Source: an uncultured Campylobacter sp. (GTDB taxonomy: Bacteria; Actinomycetota; Actinomycetes; Mycobacteriales; Mycobacteriaceae). Taken from it: a stretch of DNA of 64,000 nt. A model generated the notes under the pieces. It did not search any database. It worked only from the letters and a program-made list of their open reading frames with translations, and had not been told where the DNA came from. Position numbers and translations under genes: made by a program. Position 1 is the first letter of the stretch; each line of letters opens with the position of its first letter. Positions 1-7,557 of the stretch are shown here, piece after piece. The stretch is taken from assembly GCA_946221035.1 (NCBI GenBank), contig CAMIME010000005.1, positions 1 through 64,000 of the forward strand, written 5' to 3'.

Positions 1-47
1 TTACCGCCGTGAGAGGGCGACGTCCTAGGCCGCTAGACGAACGGGGC
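1..47 (-). tRNA. tRNA-Glu (CTC), 3' part cut off by the window edge
   Basis: The minus strand reads GCCCCGTTCGTCTAGCGG from position 47, a typical tRNA-Glu 5' half with acceptor strand and D arm. The anticodon loop CTCTCAC puts CTC at 13..11, and the stem TCGCC/GGCGG closes. The T arm and 3' acceptor strand lie before position 1. It follows tRNA-Gln by 47 bases on the same strand, so the two are probably one transcript. It is a direct substrate of the nearby GltX. Confidence 0.9.
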
Positions 48-94
48 ATTAGGACTTTTCTGTCCTGCAGTTCACTACTTGAAGCGGACTGCAG

Positions 95-166
95 CTGGCC
101 TACCAGGACTCGAACCTAGAATGACGGTACCAGAAACCGTAGTGTTGCCAATTACACCATAGGCCA
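95..166 (-). tRNA. tRNA-Gln (CTG)
   Basis: A full cloverleaf is visible on the minus strand. The acceptor strands TGGCCTA and TAGGCCA pair over 7 bp, the anticodon stem ACGGT/ACCGT encloses the loop TTCTGGT with anticodon CTG, and the T arm contains GGTTCGAGTCC. U1-A72 with G73 is the usual tRNA-Gln acceptor end. CCA is not encoded. No GlnRS is seen here, while gltX and gatCAB are present, so this tRNA is probably charged with Glu and then amidated. Confidence 0.95.
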
Positions 167-235
167 TCGTTTTCCAGCTCTTACCTGCGGAAACACCCTG
201 TATTTCCTACCGGCTCGGTCTGAACAACGTGGATT

Positions 236-265
236 ACTATAACCACGAAGCGTGGCGGGCTCCAA
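236..265 (-). promoter_or_regulatory. promoter of the tRNA-Gln/tRNA-Glu unit
   Basis: On the minus strand a -35-like TTGGAG (260-265) and a -10 TATAGT (236-241) are separated by 18 bp, about 70 bases before the tRNA-Gln 5' end. The spacer holds a small CCACG-AAG-CGTGG inverted repeat. The rest of the 167-351 gap shows nothing else I can support. Confidence 0.6.
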
Positions 266-351
266 ATCGCCTGCACATCCCCCGAAACGGCAGACATTGC
301 GGGCGTGCAAACAACAGCGATGTAACTCGCTCACGCGCCTGTGCTCCCGCG

Positions 352-1839
352 CTACTCCGCGGCCTGGTACGGGGTGACCGCGCGGGCCGCACGCAGGCGC
401 GCAAGCGTGGACTCGCGGCCAAGCAGCTCCATGGATTCGAACAACGGCGGGGAGACAGCCGCACCGGTGGCGCCAACGCGCAGGGCACCGAAGGCGACGC
501 GGGGTTTCAACCCGAGGTCGTCGATAAGCGCCTTGTTCAGTGCTGCCTCGATGTTGGGCGTGGTCCACTCCCCGACTCCCTCAAGGGCGGCGATGCCGGC
601 ATCCAGCGGCTCGATCGCGGCCTCCTTGAGGTTCTTCTTGGCGCTCTTTTCATCCAACTCGAGGTCCTCGTCCGCAACGACCAGGAACTTCAGCAGGTCG
701 TACGCCTCGGACAGGGTCTTGATGCGGGTCTGCACCAGATCGGCGGCAACAGCGAACTTCTCCGCCGGGTAATCCGCCGGGAAGTCGGTGTACTCGGTGA
801 GGTAGGCGCGCAGGCGGTCCCGGAAATCGTCCGGCTGGAGCAGGCGGATCTGATCGGCGTTAATGGCCTCGAGCTTCTTCTGGTCAAAGCGCGCGGGGTT
901 ACCCAGCACGTCGGACACGTCAAAGGCCTCGACAAACTCGTCGACGGAGAAGATGTCTTTGTCCGCCGACAGGGACCACCCGAGCAGCGCCAGGTAGTTG
1001 ATCATGCCCTCCGGAATGATGCCGTTGTCGCGGTGATTGAACAGGTTCGACTCCGGGTCGCGCTTGGACAGCTTCTTGTTGCCCTGCCCCATCACGAACG
1101 GCAGGTGGCCGAACTGCGGGGTGATCTCGGTGACCCCGATGCGCTTGAGCGCCTCGTACAACGCCATCTGGCGCGGAGTGGAGGACAGCAGATCCTCGCC
1201 GCGCAGGACGTGGGTGATGCCCATCAGGGCGTCATCAACAGGGTTGACCAGCGTATACAGCGGCGCACCGTTGGAGCGCGCGACCACGAAGTCCGGCTGC
1301 GTCTCAGACTTGAACGTCACCTCGCCACGCACCAGGTCGTTCCACGTCCAATCCTGGTCCGGCATCCGCAGACGCCACACGGGCTTGCGCCCTTCCGCCT
1401 CATACGCCTCGATCTGCTCCTGCGACAGATCGCGGTCGTAGTTGTCGTAGCCGAGCTGCGGGTCGCGGCCGGCCGCCTTGTGACGCTCGGCCACCTCCTC
1501 GTTGGTGGAGTACGCGGGGTAGACCTCGCCGGCGTCGATAAGCTTCTGCAAAATCTCCGCGTAGATCTCGGACCGCTGCGACTGGCGGTAGGGCTCGTGC
1601 GGGCCCCCCACATTCACGCCTTCGTCCCAGGTGAGGCCAAGCCACTCCAGCGAATCGATGATCGCCTGGTAGCTCTCCTCCGAATCGCGCGCGGCGTCGG
1701 TGTCCTCGATGCGGAAGACGAACGTTCCGCCGTCGTGGCGCGCCTGCGCCCAGTTGAACAGCGCGGTGCGCACCATCCCCACGTGCGGGGTTCCGGTCGG
1801 GGACGGGCAGAAACGGACGCGCATTGCAGAATTTGTCAT
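352..1839 (-). CDS. gltX: glutamyl-tRNA synthetase
   Basis: Class I aminoacyl-tRNA synthetase of 495 aa that attaches Glu to tRNA-Glu. In an organism using GatCAB it also mischarges tRNA-Gln. The N-terminus has the ATP-binding motif PSPTGTPHVG (HIGH equivalent), and the KMSKS equivalent is KLSKRD in the middle of the protein. The C-terminal helical anticodon-binding domain is complete and the length is normal. A TAGCAT hexamer 7 bases before the ATG at 1839 supports this start on a leaderless mRNA. An alternative start is Met6. The gene lies about 185 bp upstream of the tRNA-Gln/Glu genes on the same strand. Confidence 0.95.
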   Translation of the reverse strand: MTNSAMRVRFCPSPTGTPHVGMVRTALFNWAQARHDGGTFVFRIEDTDAARDSEESYQAIIDSLEWLGLTWDEGVNVGGPHEPYRQSQRSEIYAEILQKLIDAGEVYPAYSTNEEVAERHKAAGRDPQLGYDNYDRDLSQEQIEAYEAEGRKPVWRLRMPDQDWTWNDLVRGEVTFKSETQPDFVVARSNGAPLYTLVNPVDDALMGITHVLRGEDLLSSTPRQMALYEALKRIGVTEITPQFGHLPFVMGQGNKKLSKRDPESNLFNHRDNGIIPEGMINYLALLGWSLSADKDIFSVDEFVEAFDVSDVLGNPARFDQKKLEAINADQIRLLQPDDFRDRLRAYLTEYTDFPADYPAEKFAVAADLVQTRIKTLSEAYDLLKFLVVADEDLELDEKSAKKNLKEAAIEPLDAGIAALEGVGEWTTPNIEAALNKALIDDLGLKPRVAFGALRVGATGAAVSPPLFESMELLGRESTLARLRAARAVTPYQAAE

Positions 1840-1846
1840 GGCCTAG

Positions 1847-1852
1847 ATGCTA
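1847..1852 (-). promoter_or_regulatory. -10 element of gltX, leaderless arrangement
   Basis: TAGCAT on the minus strand ends 7 bases before the gltX ATG, so transcription would start at or next to the start codon. No Shine-Dalgarno is visible. Confidence 0.55.
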
Positions 1853-1918
1853 CCGCGCGAAAAAGAGGGCGCCGACAAGCGCTCAATTGCTTATCGACGG
1901 CCTCCGGCCCCCACCCGC

Positions 1919-3046
1919 CTACTTCGAGTGGCGCGAGAGGAACCACCACATCTCGTTGGCCGAAGACGGGTCGTACCACCAGAAGTGGTTTGCACCGTGG
2001 ACCTGGATCACCTCGACGCCCTTGGCGCAGCCGCGGGCGGACACGCGGGTGGCGTACGGGCCGACGGGCGCACGGTCAACACCACCAGCGCAACGGTTGC
2101 GGCGTTCGTAGGAGGCGAACAGCTCCGGCACCGGAATCACGCGCTGGCCGCGGCGAATCGTGCCGTGGTACGGGGTCAGCGTGTCCCCCGTGCCGTGGAT
2201 TGCCATGAACGCGACCGGAATGTTCTGGCAGCCCTGGTTCACCGGGGCGTAGTAGGCACCGGACACGCCCGCGACGCCGGCGAAAAGATCCGCCATGTGG
2301 CAGGCGGACACAGCCGCCATGCCGCCGCCGGTGGACATGCCTGTGGCGTAGATGCGGCGGCGGTCGATGTTGTAGTAGCGCTGGACGTCATCGATCATGG
2401 CGCGCACGAACCGGATGTCCTGGCCGGGGCCGGTCACGGCAGTGGGCGAGCCTTCCCAGGACGCCCCGATCGCGCGGGGGTAAACGATGATGGCGTTCTG
2501 CCCCACCGCGGATTCGCGCAGGCGGGAGTAGTTGCGGAAGTTCTCGGTCGAATCCTGGTAGGCGGAGTAGCCCACCATCACCGGAGTGGGGTTCGCCGGG
2601 TTGTAGTTGTGGGGCACCCACACGAGGTAGCTGCGCCCGGCACCGAAAATCTCGCCGTTTCGCCCGTTGCCCACCGGTGCGGGGGCCTGCGGGGCCCACG
2701 GACCTGCTGGAACGGGTGCGGGTGCAGGGACTTGTGGCGCCGGAATCGGGTTCTGCGGCAGCGAGGAGCTCGGCGGGAGGGATTCGTTGGCCATGCGGAC
2801 GAACTCGTTCCACTGCGCGTTTGCCTGGCGCACGGCGTCGGCCGCAGCGCGGTTGACATTGTCCACCGCCTGGCCAATCTGCGCGTTGGCCTGCGAGGAG
2901 AGGTCCTGCGCCGAAGCATCGGCGGGAGCGACGACGGCGCCGGCGACGAGTGCGGCGACCGCGAGCTTGGATACTGCACCGGTGACGGCGCCGCGCAGAC
3001 GCGCAGACACTCCGAAGGACCTGGTACGAGAATTATCAATTTTCAC
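1919..3046 (-). CDS. secreted alpha/beta-hydrolase, PHB-depolymerase-like (LpqC-type) esterase
   Basis: About 375 aa. A basic N-terminus and a hydrophobic Ala/Val stretch ending near APADASAQ give a Sec signal peptide. A Pro-rich linker follows, then an alpha/beta-hydrolase domain of the poly(3-hydroxybutyrate) depolymerase/feruloyl esterase type. Nucleophile elbow GMSTGGG, acid region IHGTGDTLTPY and GANHFWW with the likely catalytic His are visible. I chose the GTG at 3046 because a TAATAT hexamer lies 7 bases before it; the frame is open up to 3082. The substrate is unknown, with a cell-envelope or external ester likely. It is divergent from menF. Confidence 0.75.
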   Translation of the reverse strand: MKIDNSRTRSFGVSARLRGAVTGAVSKLAVAALVAGAVVAPADASAQDLSSQANAQIGQAVDNVNRAAADAVRQANAQWNEFVRMANESLPPSSSLPQNPIPAPQVPAPAPVPAGPWAPQAPAPVGNGRNGEIFGAGRSYLVWVPHNYNPANPTPVMVGYSAYQDSTENFRNYSRLRESAVGQNAIIVYPRAIGASWEGSPTAVTGPGQDIRFVRAMIDDVQRYYNIDRRRIYATGMSTGGGMAAVSACHMADLFAGVAGVSGAYYAPVNQGCQNIPVAFMAIHGTGDTLTPYHGTIRRGQRVIPVPELFASYERRNRCAGGVDRAPVGPYATRVSARGCAKGVEVIQVHGANHFWWYDPSSANEMWWFLSRHSK

Positions 3047-3053
3047 ACAGGCA

Positions 3054-3059
3054 ATATTA
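3054..3059 (-). promoter_or_regulatory. -10 element of the secreted esterase gene
   Basis: TAATAT on the minus strand, 7 bases before the GTG at 3046; it decides that start. The divergent menF -10 lies at 3123-3128. Confidence 0.5.
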
Positions 3060-3122
3060 AACCTCACCTGCACCACCGGCAACTAGGAGACGAGCACTGA
3101 TTGGTGCCATTTTTTCCACGGC

Positions 3123-3128
3123 TAAGGT
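3123..3128 (+). promoter_or_regulatory. -10 element of menF
   Basis: TAAGGT ends 8 bases before the GTG at 3137, again a leaderless arrangement, and supports that start over the upstream ATG at 3101. Confidence 0.5.
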
Positions 3129-3136
3129 TGGTGCTC

Positions 3137-4264
3137 GTGTCCCACGCCCCGAACCCGCCTCGCCCCGCCACCGCACCCGACTTTTTGCTCTCACGAGCAG
3201 CCGGGTCGGTGCGAACCCAGGGCGCGGTAGCCACCTTCGACCAAGCGTGGGAAGCGGTCGAAGCTATCGAGCAAGGCAGGGTCGACCTCGTCGTCGGCGC
3301 GCTGCCGTTTGTGCAAGACCAGCCGGCTGCGCTCACCGTGCCTGAGCGGGTGGTGCGCGAACCGGGCACGCTCGAGCCGCACCCCTACTACCGCATCGGA
3401 CCCGGCGCCCAGCTCAACGCTCAGCTCGTGGGCGTCGATCCCACCCCGGAAGAGCACCTGCGCCGCGTCGAAGCCGCGGTGTCCACCATCCAAGATTCGG
3501 TGTTGGAGAAGGTGGTGCTCGCCCGAGCTGTCGACATTGTCTTCAACCCGCCCGTGGACCCCCGTTTAGTGGCCGCCCGGCTCATCGACCTCTCCTACAC
3601 CCGCGACGGGTTCATTGCGGACCTCACCCCCTCCGGGCGCGTGGGCCATTTCCTCGTTGGTTCCTCCCCGGAAGTCCTGGTCAAGCGCAAGGGCAATGCG
3701 GTGTCTTCGTACCCGCTCGCCGGTTCCGCCGCCCGCAACCCAGGAAACCCTGAGGCGGACCAGGCCGCAGCGCAGGCCCTGTACTCCTCCGCCAAAGACC
3801 TCGACGAGCACCACTACGTGGTCGACCACATCCGTAAGGTGTTAGCTCCCCTGTGCGAGACGCTCACCGTGCCGGAGCGGCCCATCGTGGAAAAGACGAG
3901 CGAGATGTGGCACTTGGCCACGCCGATTCGAGGCATGTTGAAAGATCCCGCCCCCACGGCACTCGACCTGGCGCTTCGCCTCTACCCCACCCCGGCGGTC
4001 TGCGGGACACCCCAGGCGGCTGCGGAGGCGTTGATTACCACCGCCGAAACTGACCGCGGGTTCTACGCCGGCGTCGTCGGCCATACCGATGCCGCCGGCG
4101 ACGGGGAGTACATGGTCGCCATCCGGTGCGCCGAGGTCAACGCCGAAGGAACCCGCGCCCGCGCGTGGGCCGGCGGCGGGCTCGTCGCCGCGTCTGACCC
4201 GCAGGCCGAGTTGGAGGAGACGACGGCCAAGTTGCGCACGATCATGCGCGCGCTCGGCCTGTAG
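3137..4264 (+). CDS. menF: isochorismate synthase
   Basis: Chorismate-binding enzyme of 375 aa that converts chorismate to isochorismate for menaquinone, or for a catechol siderophore if one is made. The C-terminal two thirds carry the family blocks: YPLAGSAARNPGNPEAD, DLDEHHYVVDHIR, EMWHLATPIRG, LYPTPAVCGTPQ and GFYAGVVGHTDAAGDGEY. The start is the GTG at 3137, since the ATG at 3101 would add 12 residues unlike the family and has no promoter room. The gene is convergent with the FAH gene, leaving 9 bases between the stops. MenF and EntC cannot be told apart from sequence alone; no siderophore genes are nearby, which favours menaquinone. Confidence 0.88.
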   Translation: MSHAPNPPRPATAPDFLLSRAAGSVRTQGAVATFDQAWEAVEAIEQGRVDLVVGALPFVQDQPAALTVPERVVREPGTLEPHPYYRIGPGAQLNAQLVGVDPTPEEHLRRVEAAVSTIQDSVLEKVVLARAVDIVFNPPVDPRLVAARLIDLSYTRDGFIADLTPSGRVGHFLVGSSPEVLVKRKGNAVSSYPLAGSAARNPGNPEADQAAAQALYSSAKDLDEHHYVVDHIRKVLAPLCETLTVPERPIVEKTSEMWHLATPIRGMLKDPAPTALDLALRLYPTPAVCGTPQAAAEALITTAETDRGFYAGVVGHTDAAGDGEYMVAIRCAEVNAEGTRARAWAGGGLVAASDPQAELEETTAKLRTIMRALGL

Positions 4265-4273
4265 TGCTCGCGC

Positions 4274-5065
4274 CTACGCCCGCTCGACCGGGTTACCCAG
4301 TTTGCCGATGCCCGGGATCTCGACCTCGATAAAGTCACCCGGCACCATCTCCTCCGTGCCCGCCGGCGAGCCAGTGGCCAAAACGTCGCCGGGCAGCATA
4401 GTGAAGGACTGGGTCACCCACTCCACCATTTCCCCGATGTTCAGGATCATCTGGTTGGAGTTCGAATCCTGCTTCGTCTCCGTCTTGCCGTCGTGAGTCA
4501 GGTGCGCCTTGATGGGCAGGTTGGTGAAATCGAAGGAATCCAGGTCCGTCTCAATCCACGGACCCAGCGGGCCGAAGGTGTCAATCCCCTTCGCCCGTGC
4601 CCACTGGCCGTCAGCGAACTGCAGGTCGCGCGACGACACGTCGTTGATGATGGTCACGCCGCGCACCACCGACTTCCAGTCCTCAGCCTTGACATTCTTG
4701 CACGGGACGCCGAAAACGAGGGCCAGCTCGCCCTCGAACTCCACGCGGGTGGCAAAGTCCGGGATCTTGATCGGCGCACCGGGGCCGACAACTGCGGTAG
4801 ACGGCTTAACAAAGATGGTCGGCGGCAGGTGCTCCGCGGACTCCTTGAACACCTCCGCCACGTGGTCTGCGTAATTGCGGCCAACTGCGACCACCTTGCT
4901 CGGCAGCGTCGGCGCAAGCAGACGTACCTGATCGAGCTGGTACTCCTTGCCGGTGTACTCGGGCTCGGTGAATGGGGTGCCAGCAATCGCCTTCGCTGTC
5001 GCGCCGTCTTCATCGATGACGGCGAACGTCATTCCCTCGGGGGTTGCAATTCGTCCAAAACGCAT
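4274..5065 (-). CDS. FAH-family protein, probable oxaloacetate decarboxylase (Cg1458-like)
   Basis: Cytosolic fumarylacetoacetate-hydrolase fold protein of 263 aa. Metal-binding segments FEGELALVFG and DVSSRDLQFADGQW and the C-terminal TGSPAGTEEM are intact. From memory it matches C. glutamicum Cg1458 closely along its whole length (start MRFGRIATP, end IEIPGIGKLGNP), which has been shown to be an oxaloacetate decarboxylase. Other FAH proteins act as isomerases or hydrolases in aromatic degradation, so the reaction is inferred. The ATG at 5065 is preceded at 7 bases by TATGCT; a start 4 codons earlier would run through that promoter. Confidence 0.82.
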   Translation of the reverse strand: MRFGRIATPEGMTFAVIDEDGATAKAIAGTPFTEPEYTGKEYQLDQVRLLAPTLPSKVVAVGRNYADHVAEVFKESAEHLPPTIFVKPSTAVVGPGAPIKIPDFATRVEFEGELALVFGVPCKNVKAEDWKSVVRGVTIINDVSSRDLQFADGQWARAKGIDTFGPLGPWIETDLDSFDFTNLPIKAHLTHDGKTETKQDSNSNQMILNIGEMVEWVTQSFTMLPGDVLATGSPAGTEEMVPGDFIEVEIPGIGKLGNPVERA

Positions 5066-5072
5066 GCCGGAA

Positions 5073-5078
5073 AGCATA
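5073..5078 (-). promoter_or_regulatory. -10 element of the FAH gene
   Basis: TATGCT on the minus strand, 7 bases before the ATG at 5065; it decides that start. Confidence 0.55.
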
Positions 5079-5092
5079 CCGCGTGACAGCGG

Positions 5093-5665
5093 TCACGCTG
5101 CGGTAATCGCGAGGTAGAGCTCCGCGCACGCAATCGCATCGGTCAGTGCAGAGTGATTGGCGTACCTCGGCAGGTGGTAGCGCTCCCGCACGCGGGCCAA
5201 GCGGAGGTCCTCCCCGCGCGGGTAGGTCCCCATCCGCTCCATGTGGCGGCGCTCCATTGTCATGGTGTCGATGACTTCGCGCTCATGAAGCTGCCACTTC
5301 ACCCCGCGCACATCGCGATACAGTTTGGCCAGGAACTTCGTCTCCATCTGGGCGAAGTGCGCGAGAAGCGCCCGCCCCTCGAACGCCCGCTCAAAGGCGT
5401 CGAGCACCACCCCCGGATCGGCGCCCTTGGTGGCGACGTCGTCGTCGGTCACCCCGTGGATCGTCGCGGATTCCCCGACCGATGCCCCAGCGAGCACGAA
5501 GTACTGCGCGCCGGATAAGTCGATCACCCGGTCGTTCACGGGCACCCAGCCGATGGAGACGAGCTGGTTGTTCTTGGGGTCGAGGCCGGTCGTTTCGACA
5601 TCGACGGCGAGCACGGAGCCGTCGATAAGCACACGCTTCTTGGGGCCGAAGAGCGCTCCGAGCAT
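5093..5665 (-). CDS. DnaQ-like 3'-5' exonuclease (DEDD family)
   Basis: 190 aa. The first exonuclease motif is VDVETTGLDPKNN (catalytic D and E). HGVTDDDVATKGADP and a final block HSALTDAIACAELY give the further acidic residues. It resembles the stand-alone epsilon-like proteins of actinobacteria and lacks the clamp-binding tail of true DNA polymerase III epsilon. The start codon lies 1 base after the stop of the DUF294 gene upstream, so the two are translationally coupled. That pairing is recurrent in bacteria, and the target nucleic acid is unknown. Confidence 0.8.
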   Translation of the reverse strand: MLGALFGPKKRVLIDGSVLAVDVETTGLDPKNNQLVSIGWVPVNDRVIDLSGAQYFVLAGASVGESATIHGVTDDDVATKGADPGVVLDAFERAFEGRALLAHFAQMETKFLAKLYRDVRGVKWQLHEREVIDTMTMERRHMERMGTYPRGEDLRLARVRERYHLPRYANHSALTDAIACAELYLAITAA

Positions 5666-5666
5666 C

Positions 5667-7529
5667 TCACACCGCCCTGGTGGGGTACTTGTTGGCGAGC
5701 GCGTTCTGCAGCGACTTGACCACGCCGAACGCGTCGCGCAGCGCGGCGCGATCGCGCTCCGGAAGCTGCTTCGGGTCGATGTGGTAGTCCGGCGTCTCCC
5801 CGGCGCGCACCTGCCTTGCCTGGTGCCGCATGGCCAGATCGGCGAGGTACTCGTACGCGTCGAGCGCGTCCGCCGCGCCGCGCTCCGACACGGTTGAACC
5901 GGCCGCGGCCTTCAGGCGCCCCATGGTGTCTACCTCACCCACTCCCGCGGCGATGGCGTACAGCCTGGCCATTTGCACGATCGCCGCGGTGCCGCCTCGC
6001 TTGATGTCCAAGGTGTCGGCGTAATCCCCGCTGCGTTCGACTACGAAGCCGCGGAAGAAACCGATCGGCGGCTCGCGGAAGGTGGCCAGTGCCGCCAGGT
6101 GGGTGTGCAGACGCCGCGACCCGTGGGCGGACGCGAGTGCGGAAGCTCGCACGGACTCCCCCAGCTCCCGCCAGCCGGCGCCGCCGCCGCAGATCGGGCG
6201 GAAGTCGAAAAAGACCTGTGCATGCAGCAACGCCTGGGGCTCGGGTGCCGTCACCCAACCGTGGAAGGTGCGCTCCCACTCGGACTGCGTCATCCGCCAC
6301 TGCGGCTCCTGCGCCATCATGTCGCCGGGGCACAGCGCCTGCCCCGCGGCCGCCAGGCCCTGGCACACGAAGGTGGCCAGCTCCTGGAAGTACGCCCCAT
6401 GTTTCGCGGGGTCGTAGCTGTTATCCAGCACGAGCGCGTTGTCCTGGTCGGACGCGGGCCCCATTTCCCCGCGCGCCTGGGAGCCGACAGCCACAAACGC
6501 AAAGGGTACTGGCGGGGGCCCAAGCTTCTCGACGGCTAACGTTCCCAACCTCTTTGCAATCGCATCCGCAATGGAGGTGAGCAACTTCTGGGTTTGCGTG
6601 GCGCCCGCGCCTCGCTCAAAGAACTTGGTGGCTACCGCCGCGGCGTCGCGGTAGGCCCCCTGGAGCTCAGTGAGTGAACTGCGCGCGACGTCGGCCGCGA
6701 GGTAGATCGGGTCGGTTTGCAGTTGGCGGAGGATGTCGGTGGAGGACAAAATGCCCACGAACCCCTGGGGTCCCTCCACGGGCAGGTGGTGGATGCCGAG
6801 CTCGCTCATTGCCAGCATCGCCTCAAACGTCAGCGCGTCGGCGGGGACTGTGCGCACAGGTGAGGTCATCACCTCCGACACCGGCAGCGACGGGTCCACC
6901 TGCGCAGCGACGACCCTGTTGCGCAGATCCCGGTCGGTGAGGATGCCGGGTTGCGCGCCGCCTTCGATCACCGCACATGACGTTCCCGCCTCCCCCATCG
7001 CCCGGGCAGCCTCCGCGATGCTCACCCCTGCGTCCAACGACACGAGGCTGCGCCCGGCGACCAGGTCTGCGACCGGCACACGGAGAAGCTCCGACGTGGA
7101 TGTGTCGCGCACCTCGTCCGCAGCCGCCTTGACCCGGCGGGAGGCGGTTTGGAAGAACCTGTCCAGATCCGGAAACTCGCCCAGGAGTTGGGCGAAGTGT
7201 TCGCGCGGAAGCATGAGCAGGACGGAGTCTTCGACCGCCTCCATCGCGTACTTCGATTCCGGCTCCCCCACCAGCGTGGAGTATCCGAAGTTCAACCCGG
7301 CCTCGCGCCGGTCCAGCAGCAGGTTCTCATCACTAATCACATCGACCGCACCCGAGCGGATGATGTACAAGGTGTCGTTGACATCGCCCACCCCAAACAC
7401 CACCTGCCCGCGCCGGACGTAAGTGATGGACATGTGCGCGGGCAGGGCACGCAGCGTCGCATCCGGCAGCGTGGAAAACGGCTCGTGCTGGGCGAGGAAG
7501 CCGTAGACCTCATCTAATTCAACGCTCAT
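5667..7529 (-). CDS. cyclic-nucleotide-binding/CBS/DUF294 nucleotidyltransferase
   Basis: Soluble 620-aa multidomain protein. From the N-terminus: a cNMP-binding-like (CAP-ED) domain at about 10-125, two CBS domains at about 150-275 (TDRDLRNRVV, MSELGIHHLPVEG), a GlnD-like nucleotidyltransferase domain at about 320-440 with VAVGSQARGEMGPASDQDNAL holding the metal-binding acidic residues, and the DUF294 C-terminal helical domain. It is probably a signal-regulated nucleotidyltransferase whose target is not known. TATGCT 6 bases before the ATG fits a leaderless start. The following exonuclease gene is coupled to it. Confidence 0.85.
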   Translation of the reverse strand: MSVELDEVYGFLAQHEPFSTLPDATLRALPAHMSITYVRRGQVVFGVGDVNDTLYIIRSGAVDVISDENLLLDRREAGLNFGYSTLVGEPESKYAMEAVEDSVLLMLPREHFAQLLGEFPDLDRFFQTASRRVKAAADEVRDTSTSELLRVPVADLVAGRSLVSLDAGVSIAEAARAMGEAGTSCAVIEGGAQPGILTDRDLRNRVVAAQVDPSLPVSEVMTSPVRTVPADALTFEAMLAMSELGIHHLPVEGPQGFVGILSSTDILRQLQTDPIYLAADVARSSLTELQGAYRDAAAVATKFFERGAGATQTQKLLTSIADAIAKRLGTLAVEKLGPPPVPFAFVAVGSQARGEMGPASDQDNALVLDNSYDPAKHGAYFQELATFVCQGLAAAGQALCPGDMMAQEPQWRMTQSEWERTFHGWVTAPEPQALLHAQVFFDFRPICGGGAGWRELGESVRASALASAHGSRRLHTHLAALATFREPPIGFFRGFVVERSGDYADTLDIKRGGTAAIVQMARLYAIAAGVGEVDTMGRLKAAAGSTVSERGAADALDAYEYLADLAMRHQARQVRAGETPDYHIDPKQLPERDRAALRDAFGVVKSLQNALANKYPTRAV

Positions 7530-7535
7530 GCGCGA

Positions 7536-7541
7536 AGCATA
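7536..7541 (-). promoter_or_regulatory. -10 element of the DUF294-exonuclease operon
   Basis: TATGCT on the minus strand, 6 bases before the ATG at 7529. Confidence 0.5.
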
Positions 7542-7557
7542 CGTGAGCGACGCGACG

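Noticed and set aside
4274..5065. 2-hydroxyhepta-2,4-diene-1,7-dioate isomerase / aromatic degradation enzyme
   Set aside because: No other aromatic-degradation genes nearby, and the closest remembered relative is the oxaloacetate decarboxylase Cg1458.
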